A stretch of 64,000 bases of DNA, taken from NCBI GenBank assembly GCA_051747385.1, contig JBNJGB010000006.1:1-64000 (forward strand). The letters are read 5' to 3'. This document shows, one piece after another, positions 34,611 through 43,729 of the stretch. The translations under genes were made by a program, and so were the position numbers. Position 1 is the first letter of the stretch; each line of letters begins with the position of its first letter. The notes below the pieces were generated by a model, which was not told where the DNA came from, made no database searches, and worked only from the letters and a program-made list of their open reading frames with translations. This DNA is from JBNJGB01 sp051747385. Its GTDB lineage: Bacteria; Myxococcota_A; UBA9042; PHBI01; JACKFB01.

Positions 34611-37247
34611 CTACATGCCGTACAGGCCGGCGCCGACGAGGAGGGCGGCCTCGGTGACGAGGCTCGCGTCCCCGGCGGAGACGCCGGCGCTGGTGAGGGC
34701 GTCGGCGCTCCCGCTCACCTCCGAGCCGAAGGTGTCGTAGGCGGACGCGCACGAGCTGGCCATGGCCATCGCGTCCACGCTGCCGCCGCCCGTCATCGAG
34801 CCGGAGGCCGCGGCCTCCACCGCAGCGGCGAGGGTGTCCTCCGCGGTGGCGCCCTGGGTCAGGACGCCCTCCACCGCGCCGATGGCGGCCACGTCCAGCT
34901 CGTAGGCGTCGGAGACCCAGGCCTCCACGACGCCCTCGGCGCCGGAGCCGACGGTGCCGTCGCCGATGCACGCCAGGGCGAAGTCACCGCTGGCCGACTC
35001 GATGGCCTCGGCGCTGGCGGCGGAGGCGATGGCCGCCTCCAGGTCCGCCATGGCGGTGGCGAAGCCCTCGGCCTGCGCGCTGCCGACGGACTCGAAGGCC
35101 GCCTGCAGCGCCGCGCTGGCCTCGGCGGCCGCCTGGAGGTCGGCCTGGGCGTCCGAGGCCGCGGCGGTCATGGACTCGCCCCCGGCCATCGCCTCGACGA
35201 CGGCCTCGTAGGCGGCGGCCGCCTGCGCCATCGCCAGAGCCTCGGCATGGAGATGCCCCTCGCTGGAGCCCTCCATCGCGGCGGCGTGCGTCGCCTGGGC
35301 GGCGAGCGCGGCCTCCACGACGGCGGACGCCTGGCCCTCGACCTCGGCCGCGACGGCGGTCGGGGCGTCGACGAGCGACGCGATGAGGTCGCCGTCGACG
35401 TCGCCGGTGGAGCCGGCGCTCGCGGCGGCCTCGAGGAAGGCCATGGCCTCGAGCGTGCTCTCGTGGCTCACCGGCGGCGTCGCGACGGTGTCCTCGCCGT
35501 CGGCGGGTGCCTCGGTGACGAGCACGGTGCCCATCTCCGCGCCGCCCTCGCCGATCAGCTTCACGACCGCCGTGTCGGGCATCTCCTCGACCTCGGGGAT
35601 CTCGAAGCTGCCCGCGGAGTCCACCGTTCCGCTGGCCAGGAGCGAGGTCGCGCCCGAGGCGTCGACGGCGTGGAGCTCCGCGGTGGCAGCGGTGGCCAGG
35701 TCGGCGACGGCCTCGCCCTGCACGAGCGCATCGGCGCCGCCCTGGAGCCCGGCCTCGGCCAGGATGTCGCCCACCACGGTCAGCCCGCCGGCGACGGTGC
35801 CGAGGTCCACGTCGAGGAGGGCCGCGGCGTCCGCGCCGGCGGTGACGCCCAGGTCGACGACGAACGCGGCCGCGGACTCGGCCATCTCGCTGCCACCGAC
35901 GTCGGCCATCGCCGTCTCGGCGGAGGACTTGAAGTCCGCCCAGGCGCTCGCGCTCGCGGCCGCGACGTCCTCGGAGGACGCCGCCGCCTGGAGCGCGTCG
36001 TCGAGGTCGGCGGAGGCCTCGGCCATGGCGGCCAGCGCGGCCTCCACGTCGGCCTTCGCGTCGGCGTCGCCGGAGGTCTCGGACTCGATCAGCGCCTCCA
36101 GGACGGAGGTATGGCCGTCCGCCTCGGCGTAGGCGGCGAGCTGCGCCTGCAGGTCGGCGCGCGCCTGGGCGACGGCGGACGCGTCCGACGCGGCGTCCAG
36201 GTCGGAGAAGAAGCCCTCCCAGGCCGCCTCGAACTGGCTCTGGACGTCCGCGGACGCCTCGGAGGCGGCGAGCATCCCGGCCTGGGCCTCCTGGCTCGCG
36301 TGGCCCTCGAGCCGCGCGGCGAGGACGCCGGCGTGGTCGAGGCTCGCCTGGCTGGCTCCGGCGGCGTCGAGGGACGCCTTCAGGGCGAAGCTCGCGGCGT
36401 GCTGCGCGGTCGCCTGGACGTCGCTGGAAGCGCTCGTCGAGGCGGCCACGTCGGCCGAGACCTCGGAGTAGAACTGCGCCCAGGCGTCGGCCTGTGCCTG
36501 CTCGTCCCCGCCGGCCTGCTCGATGGCGGCCACCAGGTCGGCCCAGGCCTCGGCCTTCGCGTCGACCAGGGCACGGCCGTCGACCTCGCCCGCCAGGGCG
36601 GCGGCGGTCTCGGCGTGGGCGTCCATGGCGGCCTTCACGGAGCCCGCGAGGTCCGCGCCGGATGACGCCGAAGCCGCCATCTCCTGGCTGATGTGGGTCA
36701 TCAGGCCGATGGTGTCCGCCGAGGCGTCGGCCTCACCGGAGACGACCAGCGACAGGAACGCCTCGGCCTCCGCCGAGGTCTCCTCGCTGAGGGGCATGCA
36801 GGTGACGGTCTCGCCGTCCTCGAGCTCCTGGGGCACGAGGACCGAGCCCTTGGCCTCGCCGCCGGCCTCCGCGGCGGCCTCGACGAGGAACGACCCGTCC
36901 ATCGAGGGGAGGCCGGTCACCTCGAAGCTCCCGTCGGCCTCGACGTCGGCGGTCCCGACGACGGTGGTCGCTCCGTCGCTCTCGATCCGGGAGACCGACA
37001 CGACCGAGACGGAGCCGGACAGGCTCCCGCCGGAGTCGTCCTCACCGGCCCCCGGGCTCCCCGGCTGGTTGCCGGAGTCCTCGGCGACGGCGCCGCGCAC
37101 CGTGGCCGTGCCCTCGCCGTCGCCGGGGTCCTGGGCGGAGCCTCCGTCCCCGCCCCCGCCCCCGTCGCATGCGTGGACGGAGAGTCCGAGCGCGAGGGCG
37201 GCCACGACCGCCCCCGCTCGTCCGATCGTGGTGTTTGGCGTACGCAT
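34611..37247 (-). CDS. Large Ala-rich exported lipoprotein with duplicated architecture
   Basis: 878 residues from the ATG at 37247, which has AAGGAGG upstream. A signal peptide (AGAVVAALALGLSVHAC, lipid Cys27) is followed by a poly-Gly spacer. The protein is built twice from the same plan: a short carboxypeptidase-regulatory-like beta domain (DVEADGSFEVTGLPSMDGSF, about 100-165; TVDSAGSFEIPEVEEMPDTA, about 540-575), then a long region very rich in Ala, Ser, Asp and Glu with almost no Pro. That region should be extended alpha helix or coiled coil and contains motifs such as QAAASSEDVAAASASAWADF. It has very few Lys, Arg or aromatic residues. Possible roles are periplasmic spacer, surface fibre or ice/calcium-binding-like repeat; none is supported by a known domain. 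Confidence 0.75.
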   Translation of the reverse strand: MRTPNTTIGRAGAVVAALALGLSVHACDGGGGGDGGSAQDPGDGEGTATVRGAVAEDSGNQPGSPGAGEDDSGGSLSGSVSVVSVSRIESDGATTVVGTADVEADGSFEVTGLPSMDGSFLVEAAAEAGGEAKGSVLVPQELEDGETVTCMPLSEETSAEAEAFLSLVVSGEADASADTIGLMTHISQEMAASASSGADLAGSVKAAMDAHAETAAALAGEVDGRALVDAKAEAWADLVAAIEQAGGDEQAQADAWAQFYSEVSADVAASTSASSDVQATAQHAASFALKASLDAAGASQASLDHAGVLAARLEGHASQEAQAGMLAASEASADVQSQFEAAWEGFFSDLDAASDASAVAQARADLQAQLAAYAEADGHTSVLEALIESETSGDADAKADVEAALAAMAEASADLDDALQAAASSEDVAAASASAWADFKSSAETAMADVGGSEMAESAAAFVVDLGVTAGADAAALLDVDLGTVAGGLTVVGDILAEAGLQGGADALVQGEAVADLATAATAELHAVDASGATSLLASGTVDSAGSFEIPEVEEMPDTAVVKLIGEGGAEMGTVLVTEAPADGEDTVATPPVSHESTLEAMAFLEAAASAGSTGDVDGDLIASLVDAPTAVAAEVEGQASAVVEAALAAQATHAAAMEGSSEGHLHAEALAMAQAAAAYEAVVEAMAGGESMTAAASDAQADLQAAAEASAALQAAFESVGSAQAEGFATAMADLEAAIASAASAEAIESASGDFALACIGDGTVGSGAEGVVEAWVSDAYELDVAAIGAVEGVLTQGATAEDTLAAAVEAAASGSMTGGGSVDAMAMASSCASAYDTFGSEVSGSADALTSAGVSAGDASLVTEAALLVGAGLYGM

Positions 37248-37414
37248 CTCGCCTCCTTGGTCTGGGTTGGCTTGCGTAGGCGACGTTCCTTCCATGGAGC
37301 AGCGACCGTGCCAGTCGCCGAAGCCCATTCGTTTTCCGACACTTGTGCCGCAAGGCCCCCGCTCCTCCGGCGCCGGATCGGTAACATTTTCCGGCAAGGC
37401 CTACCCGGCGACGC

Positions 37415-37798
37415 TCAGCCGTTCAGCCGCCAGATGGTCAGGTTCAGGGCGGTGGCGAAGCCGACCCACAGGGCGTAGGGCACGAGGAGGCCGCCGGCGA
37501 GGGTCGAGACGCGGAAGAAGGCCACCAGCGTCGCGGCGAGAGCGGCGTCCAGGACCAGGATCTCCGCGAAGGCCGGACCCGGCGCCTGCCCGCCGAAGAA
37601 CACGAAGGACCACAGGCCGTTGAGCGCGAGTTGGAGGCCGAAGAGTCCGACGGCGACGCGCTGGAGGCGCGTCCGCAGGCCGCCGCGCCACACCAGATAC
37701 AGGGCCACGCCCATCATCACGTAAAGGGCCGTCCACACCGGCCCGAACAGCCAGCCGGGCGGGGTCCACGGGGGCTTGTCCAGCGTCGGATACCACTC
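37415..37798 (-). pseudogene. TspO/MBR family protein lacking its N-terminus
   Basis: The signature EWYPTLDKPPWTPPGWLFGP (37798 downward) and helices two to five (VWTALYVMMGVALYLVW, VGLFGLQLALNGLWSFVFF and two more) are intact to the TGA at 37415. No ATG, GTG or TTG start is available upstream in frame, and the first transmembrane helix is missing. The sequence just upstream (to 37921) is the leader of the divergent lipoprotein gene. A GTG at 37738 could start a four-helix fragment. TspO proteins bind porphyrins and affect tetrapyrrole stress responses; this copy is probably inactive. Confidence 0.6.
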
Positions 37799-37920
37799 CC
37801 GGACGCTCGAGGACGGCCGTGTTCTCGGGACGTTTCGCGGCAGGCCACAAGACGCTTGTACCGCCGCGGCGACGCGTGCACCATGCCGCGCCGTCGTTCT
37901 CCGCCCATAGGGAGATCCAC

Positions 37921-39528
37921 ATGCGAAGCCTGCTCCGAGCCCTGCCTCTCTGCGCCCTCCTGTCCGGCCTCGCCCTGGTCGCCGCGTGCGACGACGGCGG
38001 CGGCGATGGCGGCGTGACCACCGACCTCACGTTCGAGGGGGAGCAGGCCGCCCTCCCGGACTACTCCTACGACACCGGCTACCTGCCGACGGAGTCCCCC
38101 ATCCAGGTGCGCCTGAACGTGGAGACCGCGGGCCAGGTGGCGTCGATCGCCGAGGCGACGGTCGGTGGGAGCCCCGACTCCCCGGTCATGCAGGGCAAGG
38201 CCGGGACCGGGCAGTACACGCTCGGCATGCGCCTGGTGTTCCAGGTGCTGCTCAAGATCGACCTGAGCGCGGTCAGCTACGAGGGGCCGATCAGCGAGAA
38301 CACGGACGTGGAGTTCGAGATCGGCGGCGAGGCGGCCTACGATCCCTTCCTGCTGGACGGCACCCTGGCGCAGATCGAGACCGACGTGCCCGAGACCGAG
38401 CTGGCGACCATCCCCCTCGCCGGCACCGTTCCGGGCGTCGAGGGCGACGTCGTCCTCCACATCGCGGGGACGGTGCGCTCCGGCTTCCGCGGCACCTGCG
38501 CCGCCGTGGGAGAGGGCGCCGATGCCACGGCCGAGTACGCGGGCGAGACCGTCACCAGCGCCGACCTGGTCGTGCGACCGACGGTGCACGTGAAGATCCC
38601 GCTGGTCCCCGACCAGACCCTGGAGGCCTTCGACGTCCCGGTCACCGTTCCGGAGACCACCCTGCCCATGGACCTGGGCGAGCACGTCGTCACGGCGGGC
38701 GGCGGCGGCATCGACGCGGGCGGCTCGACAGCCACCGTGGGGACCTGCGGGCCGGGCGGCGGCGACCCGGACGCCGGGCCCACCGACACCTTCGGCCCGG
38801 ACGCGGGCCCCACCGACGACACGGACCCCACGGACGACTCCGGGCCGACGGACGACACGGAGCCCACGGACGACCTCGGCCCGGTGCTCCCCGACGGCGG
38901 CCCGACCGAGGACACCGTGACCTCCGAGGACGCCGAGACGCCGGACACGGTGACGCCCGACACCACGACTCCCGACACCACGGCCGATGCGACCCCGGAC
39001 ACCATGCCCGACACGACGCCGGACACCATGCCCGACACGACGCCGGACACCATGTCCGACACGACGCCGGATACGGCCCCGGATACGGCGCCGGACACCA
39101 TGCCCGACACGACGCCGGACACCGACACGGACGCCGGACCCGACGCGGACGCCGGACCCGACGCGGACGCGGACGTCGACGCCAGCCCCGACACGGACGT
39201 CGACGCCGGACCCGACGCGGGCCAGCTGCCCTGCCAGATCGACATCGACTGCTGGCCCGGCGCGATCTGCTCCAACGGGCTGTGCGAGGAGATCACCGAC
39301 TGCTGCACGCCCGACGAGACGGTCTCCTGTGACGAGAGTGCCTGCGCGGACCTCATCTGCGGCATGGACTCCTACTGCTGCGACACGCAGTGGGACGATG
39401 TCTGCGCCGATCACGCCGTCACCTACTGCGAGGTCTGCGGCGGCTCGCTGTTCCCGTGCGACGACGTCGGCGACTGCTTCGACGACGAGGCCTGCATCGA
39501 CGGCTTCTGCCAGTGGGCTGGCGAGTAG
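37921..39528 (+). CDS. Exported lipoprotein with Asp/Pro/Thr repeat linker and Cys-rich C-terminus
   Basis: 535 residues from the ATG at 37921. Lipobox LVAACD is followed by a beta-rich domain (about 30-275) of unknown family. A low-complexity linker follows (about 280-435) made of repeated TPDTMPDT-type and GPDADADVD-type units, whose DNA is nearly tandem repetitive (38935-39230). The Cys-rich tail starts PCQIDIDCWPGAICSNGLCE and ends in DVGDCFDDEACIDGFC. Acidic Asp-rich repeats may bind calcium and act as a stalk. Linkers of this composition are common in lipoproteins of myxobacteria-like genomes (general knowledge, not searched). Function unknown. Confidence 0.82.
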   Translation: MRSLLRALPLCALLSGLALVAACDDGGGDGGVTTDLTFEGEQAALPDYSYDTGYLPTESPIQVRLNVETAGQVASIAEATVGGSPDSPVMQGKAGTGQYTLGMRLVFQVLLKIDLSAVSYEGPISENTDVEFEIGGEAAYDPFLLDGTLAQIETDVPETELATIPLAGTVPGVEGDVVLHIAGTVRSGFRGTCAAVGEGADATAEYAGETVTSADLVVRPTVHVKIPLVPDQTLEAFDVPVTVPETTLPMDLGEHVVTAGGGGIDAGGSTATVGTCGPGGGDPDAGPTDTFGPDAGPTDDTDPTDDSGPTDDTEPTDDLGPVLPDGGPTEDTVTSEDAETPDTVTPDTTTPDTTADATPDTMPDTTPDTMPDTTPDTMSDTTPDTAPDTAPDTMPDTTPDTDTDAGPDADAGPDADADVDASPDTDVDAGPDAGQLPCQIDIDCWPGAICSNGLCEEITDCCTPDETVSCDESACADLICGMDSYCCDTQWDDVCADHAVTYCEVCGGSLFPCDDVGDCFDDEACIDGFCQWAGE

Positions 39529-39550
39529 GCGGAGCCGCGGCGACGACGCC

Positions 39551-39676
39551 GTCGCCCGCTGCTGGTGGTGCGCCGACGATCCGGCGTATCGCGCCTACCA
39601 CGACCGCGAGTGGGGCTTCCCGGTCGACGACGATCGGCGCCTGTTCGAGAAGCTCTGCCTCGAAGGGTTCCAGGCT
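39551..39676 (+). pseudogene. tag: Fragment of DNA-3-methyladenine glycosylase I
   Basis: About 42 codons match the Tag N-terminus: RCWWCADDPAYRAYHDREWG, then DDDRRLFEKLCLEGFQA. They include the two zinc-site Cys and the aromatic EWG motif. No start codon precedes them, and homology ends at GFQA, 10 bases before the nagZ stop on the other strand. The remaining ~140 codons of a glycosylase are absent, so only a 5' scrap remains. Confidence 0.75.
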
Positions 39677-39685
39677 GCAGGTGAT

Positions 39686-40765
39686 CTACTTCGCCCGGAG
39701 GCGCATCAGCAGGTCGCGGGCCTCGGCCTGGCAGGGGACCTCGCCGGTCCAGGGGGTCGCGGCGTGGTCGGCGGCGCGGCGGCGGAGGGCGCCGACGCGG
39801 CGGAGGGCCTGCTCCAGGGCGGCGTCGGGCTGCGACGCGAGGGCGTCGCGGAGGGCGCGGGCGCGGTCCAGCCGGCGGCACACGAGGAAGAGGTCGACGG
39901 TGGCCTCGAGGCCGCGGCGGGCGAGGGTCCAGGGGTCGCGGTCGGCCACGGCCGCCATCTCCAGGTCGTCGGAGATCACGACGCCGTCGAAGCCCATGCG
40001 GTCGCGGAGCAGGGGCGGGATGACGCGGGGCGAGAGGGTGGCCGGCCAGTCCTGGTCCAGGGCTTCGTAGACGATGTGGGCCGTCATCAGGGCCGGGAGG
40101 CCGGCGGCGACTGCCGCTCGGAAGGGGGCGAGCTCGACGCGGTCCAGGCGGGCGGGATCGTGGGCGAGGTGCGGGAGGGCCAGGTGGCTGTCCAGGTCCG
40201 TGTCCCCGTGACCCGGGAAGTGCTTGCCGCAGGAGAGGACGCCGGCGTCGGCGAGGCCCGCGGCGTACGCCAGGCCGTGTCGGGTGACGGTCTCGGGATC
40301 GCGGCCGAAGGCCCGGCGGCCGATGATGGGGTTGGCCGGGTTGGAGTCCACGTCGAGTACCGGCGCGAAGTCCAGGTCGAAGCCCAGGGCCGCGAGCTGG
40401 CGACCGGTGACCCGGCCCACGGCTCGGGTGAGGTCCGGATCGTCCGGGGCGGCCACGTCGGCCGCGGCCGGAAAGGGCGCCACCTCCGGGCAGGTGGGCG
40501 GCTTCAAGCGGCGCACGGGGCCGCCCTCCTGGTCCACGGCGACGAGCGGCGGCGGGCCGTCGGCGGGCCACAGGGCCCGTAGATCGCGGATCAGGCGCGC
40601 CACCTGAGCCGTGGAGGCCACGTTGCGCCCGAAGAGGACGACGCCGGCCGGCGGCCCCTCCCGGACGAAGGCGCGCAGATCCTCCGACGGCTCGAGGCCG
40701 TCGAAGCCCACCATCAGCAGCGAGGCGGCCCGGGCCGCGGGGTTGGCCGGGCTAGGGCTGGCCAC
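39686..40765 (-). CDS. nagZ: Beta-N-acetylhexosaminidase, glycoside hydrolase family 3
   Basis: 359 residues from a GTG at 40765. The GH3 fold marks are PPLVAVDQEGGPVRRL (about 72-87), DLDFAPVLDVDSNPANPIIG (130-149), the mobile catalytic loop KHFPGHGDTDLDSH (181-194, with the acid/base His-Asp pair) and the nucleophile Asp266 in VVISDDLEM. The single-domain length matches NagZ. The enzyme removes GlcNAc from muropeptides in cell-wall recycling and acts in the cytoplasm; there is no signal peptide. Its start overlaps the end of the FHA protein gene by 14 bases, so the two are probably one transcript. Confidence 0.9.
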   Translation of the reverse strand: MASPSPANPAARAASLLMVGFDGLEPSEDLRAFVREGPPAGVVLFGRNVASTAQVARLIRDLRALWPADGPPPLVAVDQEGGPVRRLKPPTCPEVAPFPAAADVAAPDDPDLTRAVGRVTGRQLAALGFDLDFAPVLDVDSNPANPIIGRRAFGRDPETVTRHGLAYAAGLADAGVLSCGKHFPGHGDTDLDSHLALPHLAHDPARLDRVELAPFRAAVAAGLPALMTAHIVYEALDQDWPATLSPRVIPPLLRDRMGFDGVVISDDLEMAAVADRDPWTLARRGLEATVDLFLVCRRLDRARALRDALASQPDAALEQALRRVGALRRRAADHAATPWTGEVPCQAEARDLLMRLRAK

Positions 40766-42503
40766 CGAGCCGGATGATGGTGTTGCGGATGACCTCGGCG
40801 TCGGCCGCGCCCGGGCTCAGGCTCAGGTACTTCTTGTACGCCTCGATGGCGGCCGACTGCTTGCCCTGCTGGATGTAGATGGAGCCCATCTGACGCCAGG
40901 CTCGGACGTAGCCCTTCGAGGCCGCCTGCTTGTACAGCGACAGGGCCTCCGAGGGGTCCTTGCTCTGGAGCCGGCGGGCCTCCCGGTACAGCTCCTTGCC
41001 CGACTTCGCGGCGGCCTTGGGCTTGGGCTCGGGCTCGTCCTCCGGCTTCGGCTTCGGCTCGGGCCGGGCCTCGCGTGGCTCCGGTCGGGCCCGGCGCGGC
41101 TCGGGCTTCTTCGCCGCGGCCTTGGCGGCTGCCTTCTCGGCCGCCGCCTCGCCGCGCTCCGCGGACTCCTTCAGGGACTTCGCGCCCTCGTGGTCGGGAT
41201 CGATCTCCAGGACCCGGTCGGCCACGGTCCGGGCGTCGTCCCAGCGCTCCTCCTCGATGGCCGCCCGGCCCTGCTCCAGCAGCTCGGAGACGTAGCCCGC
41301 GGTGATGGCCTTCTCCAGCTCCACGGCGCGGGCCCGGTAGGCGCTCTCCTCGGGGATGGCGCCCAGCTCCTCGATCTCGGCCCAGGCCTCCTCGACCTCG
41401 CCGTCGTTCACGAGGTCCGCCAGCCGCTTGTACAGGGCGGCGGTCTCCTTCTCGGCCTTCGCGGTCTCGATCCCCTCGAGGGCGGCCTCGTGCTCGGCGT
41501 CCACGTCGAGCACCTCACCCCACGCGGCGATGGCGTCGTCCCAGCGCTCGGCCTCTGCGGCGGTCTCCGCCTCCTCGACCAGGGCCTCCAGGTCCACGGC
41601 CTCCTCGGCCCCGGCCCCACCCTCGCCGGACTCCTCCGCGGCGGGCACCTTCTCCGGCTCGGCCTGCCCCACGCCGGTCTCGTCGAGGGGCTTGCTGAAG
41701 TACTGCTGGTAGGCGAACAGCGCGCCGCCCGCGACCAGGACCAGCGCCACGAGGATCAGCAGGCCCTTCGCGCTCCGGCCTCCGCCGGCCGCCTCGCCGG
41801 CCATGCCGGGCTCGTAGCTGAACGACTCGCCCGGGGTGACCCAGCGGAGCTCCACGTGGCCGAGTTCGAGGACGTCGCCCTTGCGGAGGACGGTCTTCTC
41901 GTAGTCCTCGCCGTTGACCCGGATGCCGTTCGCGGAGCCCAGGTCCTCGACCGCCCAGTTGCCGTCGTCGTCCCTGTAGATGCGCGCGTGGCGCCGGCTG
42001 ATGGAGCGGTGATCGACGACCACGTCGCTCTCGTCCGTCCGGCCGACCACGATCTCGTCGCCGCGAAGCTCGTACTCCGAGCCGGCGAGGTTCGTCGTCA
42101 GGGCCACCAGCCGCGGCGGTCCGGCGGCCTGCTCGGCGAGACCCCGCCCGACGTGCACGACGGCGGTGGAGTCCTCCTTCGCCTTCGGCGCGTGCGCTTT
42201 GTCCGCGGCGGCCTGCTCGTCCACGTCCAGGGTCAGCTCGTAGTCGCCGATCTGGAGGATGTCGCCGCTGTCCAGCGGCGTCGGGCCGGAGATTCGGCGG
42301 CCGTTGATGCGCGTGCCGTAGCGGCTCAGGTCGTCGATGACGACGCGGCCGTCGTCCTTGACGATGCGCGCATGGCGGCGGGACACGTTCCGCTCGGTGA
42401 GCCGGATCGTGTTGCCCTCCTTGCGGCCGATCGTCACCTCGTCCCGGAGGAGGGGGACGGGCGTGGTCCGGCCCTCGTCATCACGGATCTGGAGCTTGTA
42501 CAT
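40752..42503 (-). CDS. Double-FHA membrane protein with C-terminal TPR-like repeats
   Basis: 583 residues. FHA domain 1 is at about 22-92 (VTIGRKEGNTIRL, NVSRRHARIV, YGTRINGRRI) and FHA domain 2 at 148-222 (IVVGRTDESDVVV, ISRRHARIY, NGIRVNG). Both keep the Gly-Arg, Ser-x2-His and Asn residues that bind phosphothreonine. A single transmembrane helix (247-265) follows, then an acidic linker and Ala/Glu helical repeats (about 300-580) with TPR character (AETAAEAERWDDAIAAWGEV; ARTVADRVLEIDPDHEGAKS). A Lys/Pro/Glu-rich stretch lies near 470-510. Such proteins link Ser/Thr kinase signalling to envelope assemblies or type VI-like machines. The partner kinase is not adjacent; the RIO kinase lies 27 kb away. 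Confidence 0.9.
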   Translation of the reverse strand: MYKLQIRDDEGRTTPVPLLRDEVTIGRKEGNTIRLTERNVSRRHARIVKDDGRVVIDDLSRYGTRINGRRISGPTPLDSGDILQIGDYELTLDVDEQAAADKAHAPKAKEDSTAVVHVGRGLAEQAAGPPRLVALTTNLAGSEYELRGDEIVVGRTDESDVVVDHRSISRRHARIYRDDDGNWAVEDLGSANGIRVNGEDYEKTVLRKGDVLELGHVELRWVTPGESFSYEPGMAGEAAGGGRSAKGLLILVALVLVAGGALFAYQQYFSKPLDETGVGQAEPEKVPAAEESGEGGAGAEEAVDLEALVEEAETAAEAERWDDAIAAWGEVLDVDAEHEAALEGIETAKAEKETAALYKRLADLVNDGEVEEAWAEIEELGAIPEESAYRARAVELEKAITAGYVSELLEQGRAAIEEERWDDARTVADRVLEIDPDHEGAKSLKESAERGEAAAEKAAAKAAAKKPEPRRARPEPREARPEPKPKPEDEPEPKPKAAAKSGKELYREARRLQSKDPSEALSLYKQAASKGYVRAWRQMGSIYIQQGKQSAAIEAYKKYLSLSPGAADAEVIRNTIIRLGGQP

Positions 42504-42974
42504 GACCCTCTCGATACCCCGTCGAGTGGAGCTGACTGACCCCCCGTGATGGTCCGTCGCGGAGGCTTTCCCGGCCCCTACGCGACGGCGACAGGGGAGG
42601 AATAGCAGAGGGTCCGGGGCGTGGCAAGCAAGCCAGCCACCACGCGGGAATTCGATTCCTCTGCCAGATTGTCAGTGGTTCGGGGGCCTCTCCGACAAAT
42701 CGTCCGGTCCACTCCCCGACGGGCCCGCCCGAATAAGTTTGAACCCGAACGAACCCACGCGCGTCGAATCCGGGCGTGAGGGACCGGCAACCAGCGACGA
42801 GACGGCGCCATTCCGCGGAATCTCCGTGGCAACACGGCCACGACGCCGTGGCCGCGCGGACACGTTCGGCGGCCATGGGAACGCGTCGGTCCATGGGTTT
42901 CACGGTCTGGCACGGACGTTGAAAGAGGGAAGCGGTCCGGGGCCCGACGCCCCTCCGACCGGGAGAGGTAGAGC
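42504..42974. other. Divergent intergenic region, promoter space, no gene seen
   Basis: It separates the FHA/NagZ operon (minus) from the ECF sigma gene (plus). No frame of coding character is seen. A locally AT-richer patch (GAATAAGTTTGAA, near 42731) may hold a promoter, and GGGAGAGGTAGAGC at its end is the sigma gene ribosome site. Confidence 0.4.
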
Positions 42975-43592
42975 ATGCGCGACGCCAACCACGACGCGAC
43001 CGAGCACGACACCGCACGAGGCGACCGCACGTCGCGGCAGGCCTTCCGCCGGGAGGCCCTCGTGCACCTGGACGCGCTGTACGCCACGGCCATGCGCTAC
43101 ACGCGGAGCCCCGAGGAGGCGGAGGACCTGGTCCAGGACACCGTGCTACGCGCCTGGAAGAAGTGGCACCAGTTCCATGAAGGCACCAACTGCAAGGCCT
43201 GGATGTTCCGCATCCTGACCAACACGTTCATCAACGGCTACCGGCGCCGGAGCAAGGAGCGCGAGATCCTGGAGGCCGAGAAGGAGGGCCGCCTGTCGGA
43301 GCGCTTCTTCTCCCGGGACTGCCAGCGCCAGTGGGCCGATCCCGAGCGGGCCTTCGCCCGTCGCCACCTGTCTCCCACCGTCCTGGAGGCCCTCGACACC
43401 CTGCGCGACGACTTCCGGACGGTGGTCGTGCTGGCCGACCTGCAGGACTTCTCCTATCGCGAGATCGCCGACATCTGCGACATCCCCATCGGGACGGTCA
43501 TGTCTCGCCTCTTCCGCGCGCGCAAGGCCCTGCAGAAGCGCCTCCGGCAGCACGCGGAGGACTACGGCATCGGCCTCGCGGCCACGGGATAG
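42975..43592 (+). CDS. ECF-type RNA polymerase sigma factor
   Basis: 205 residues. Region 2 (about 28-95) has LDALYATAMRYTRSPEEAED, LVQDTVLRAWKKW and KAWMFRILTNTFINGYRRR. A linker with many charged residues (SKEREILEAEKEGRLSERFF) follows, then region 4 (about 140-190) with LRDDFRTVVVLADLQDFSYR and helix-turn-helix GTVMSRLFRARKALQKRL. There is no obvious anti-sigma gene next to it. The following gene encodes an exported chalcone-isomerase-fold protein after a 137-base gap, so activity control may be by another mechanism or a distant partner. Closest in style to ECF groups without membrane anti-sigma (inference). Confidence 0.92.
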   Translation: MRDANHDATEHDTARGDRTSRQAFRREALVHLDALYATAMRYTRSPEEAEDLVQDTVLRAWKKWHQFHEGTNCKAWMFRILTNTFINGYRRRSKEREILEAEKEGRLSERFFSRDCQRQWADPERAFARRHLSPTVLEALDTLRDDFRTVVVLADLQDFSYREIADICDIPIGTVMSRLFRARKALQKRLRQHAEDYGIGLAATG

Positions 43593-43729
43593 CTTGAATC
43601 GAACGCCTCCTCCGGCGTCTGTCTGCGGCGCCCGCGTGCGAGCGTTTCGCCGGTTCCCGGGTGGGGCTGACGAGACGGCCGCCTTGGGCGTAAGCTGCGA
43701 CCTGATCCCACCCTGACGAGGAGGCGACG

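Noticed and set aside
38935..39230. Short tandem DNA repeats (ACGCCGGACACC-type), considered as a CRISPR array
   Set aside because: They are in frame, encode a Thr-Pro-Asp linker of an exported lipoprotein, and have no spacer structure. No Cas genes are present.
42481..43093. Minus-strand frames upstream of the ECF sigma gene as a possible anti-sigma factor
   Set aside because: Their translations are Arg/Pro-rich without membrane segment, HxxxCxxC motif or ribosome site, so the gap is better read as promoter space.
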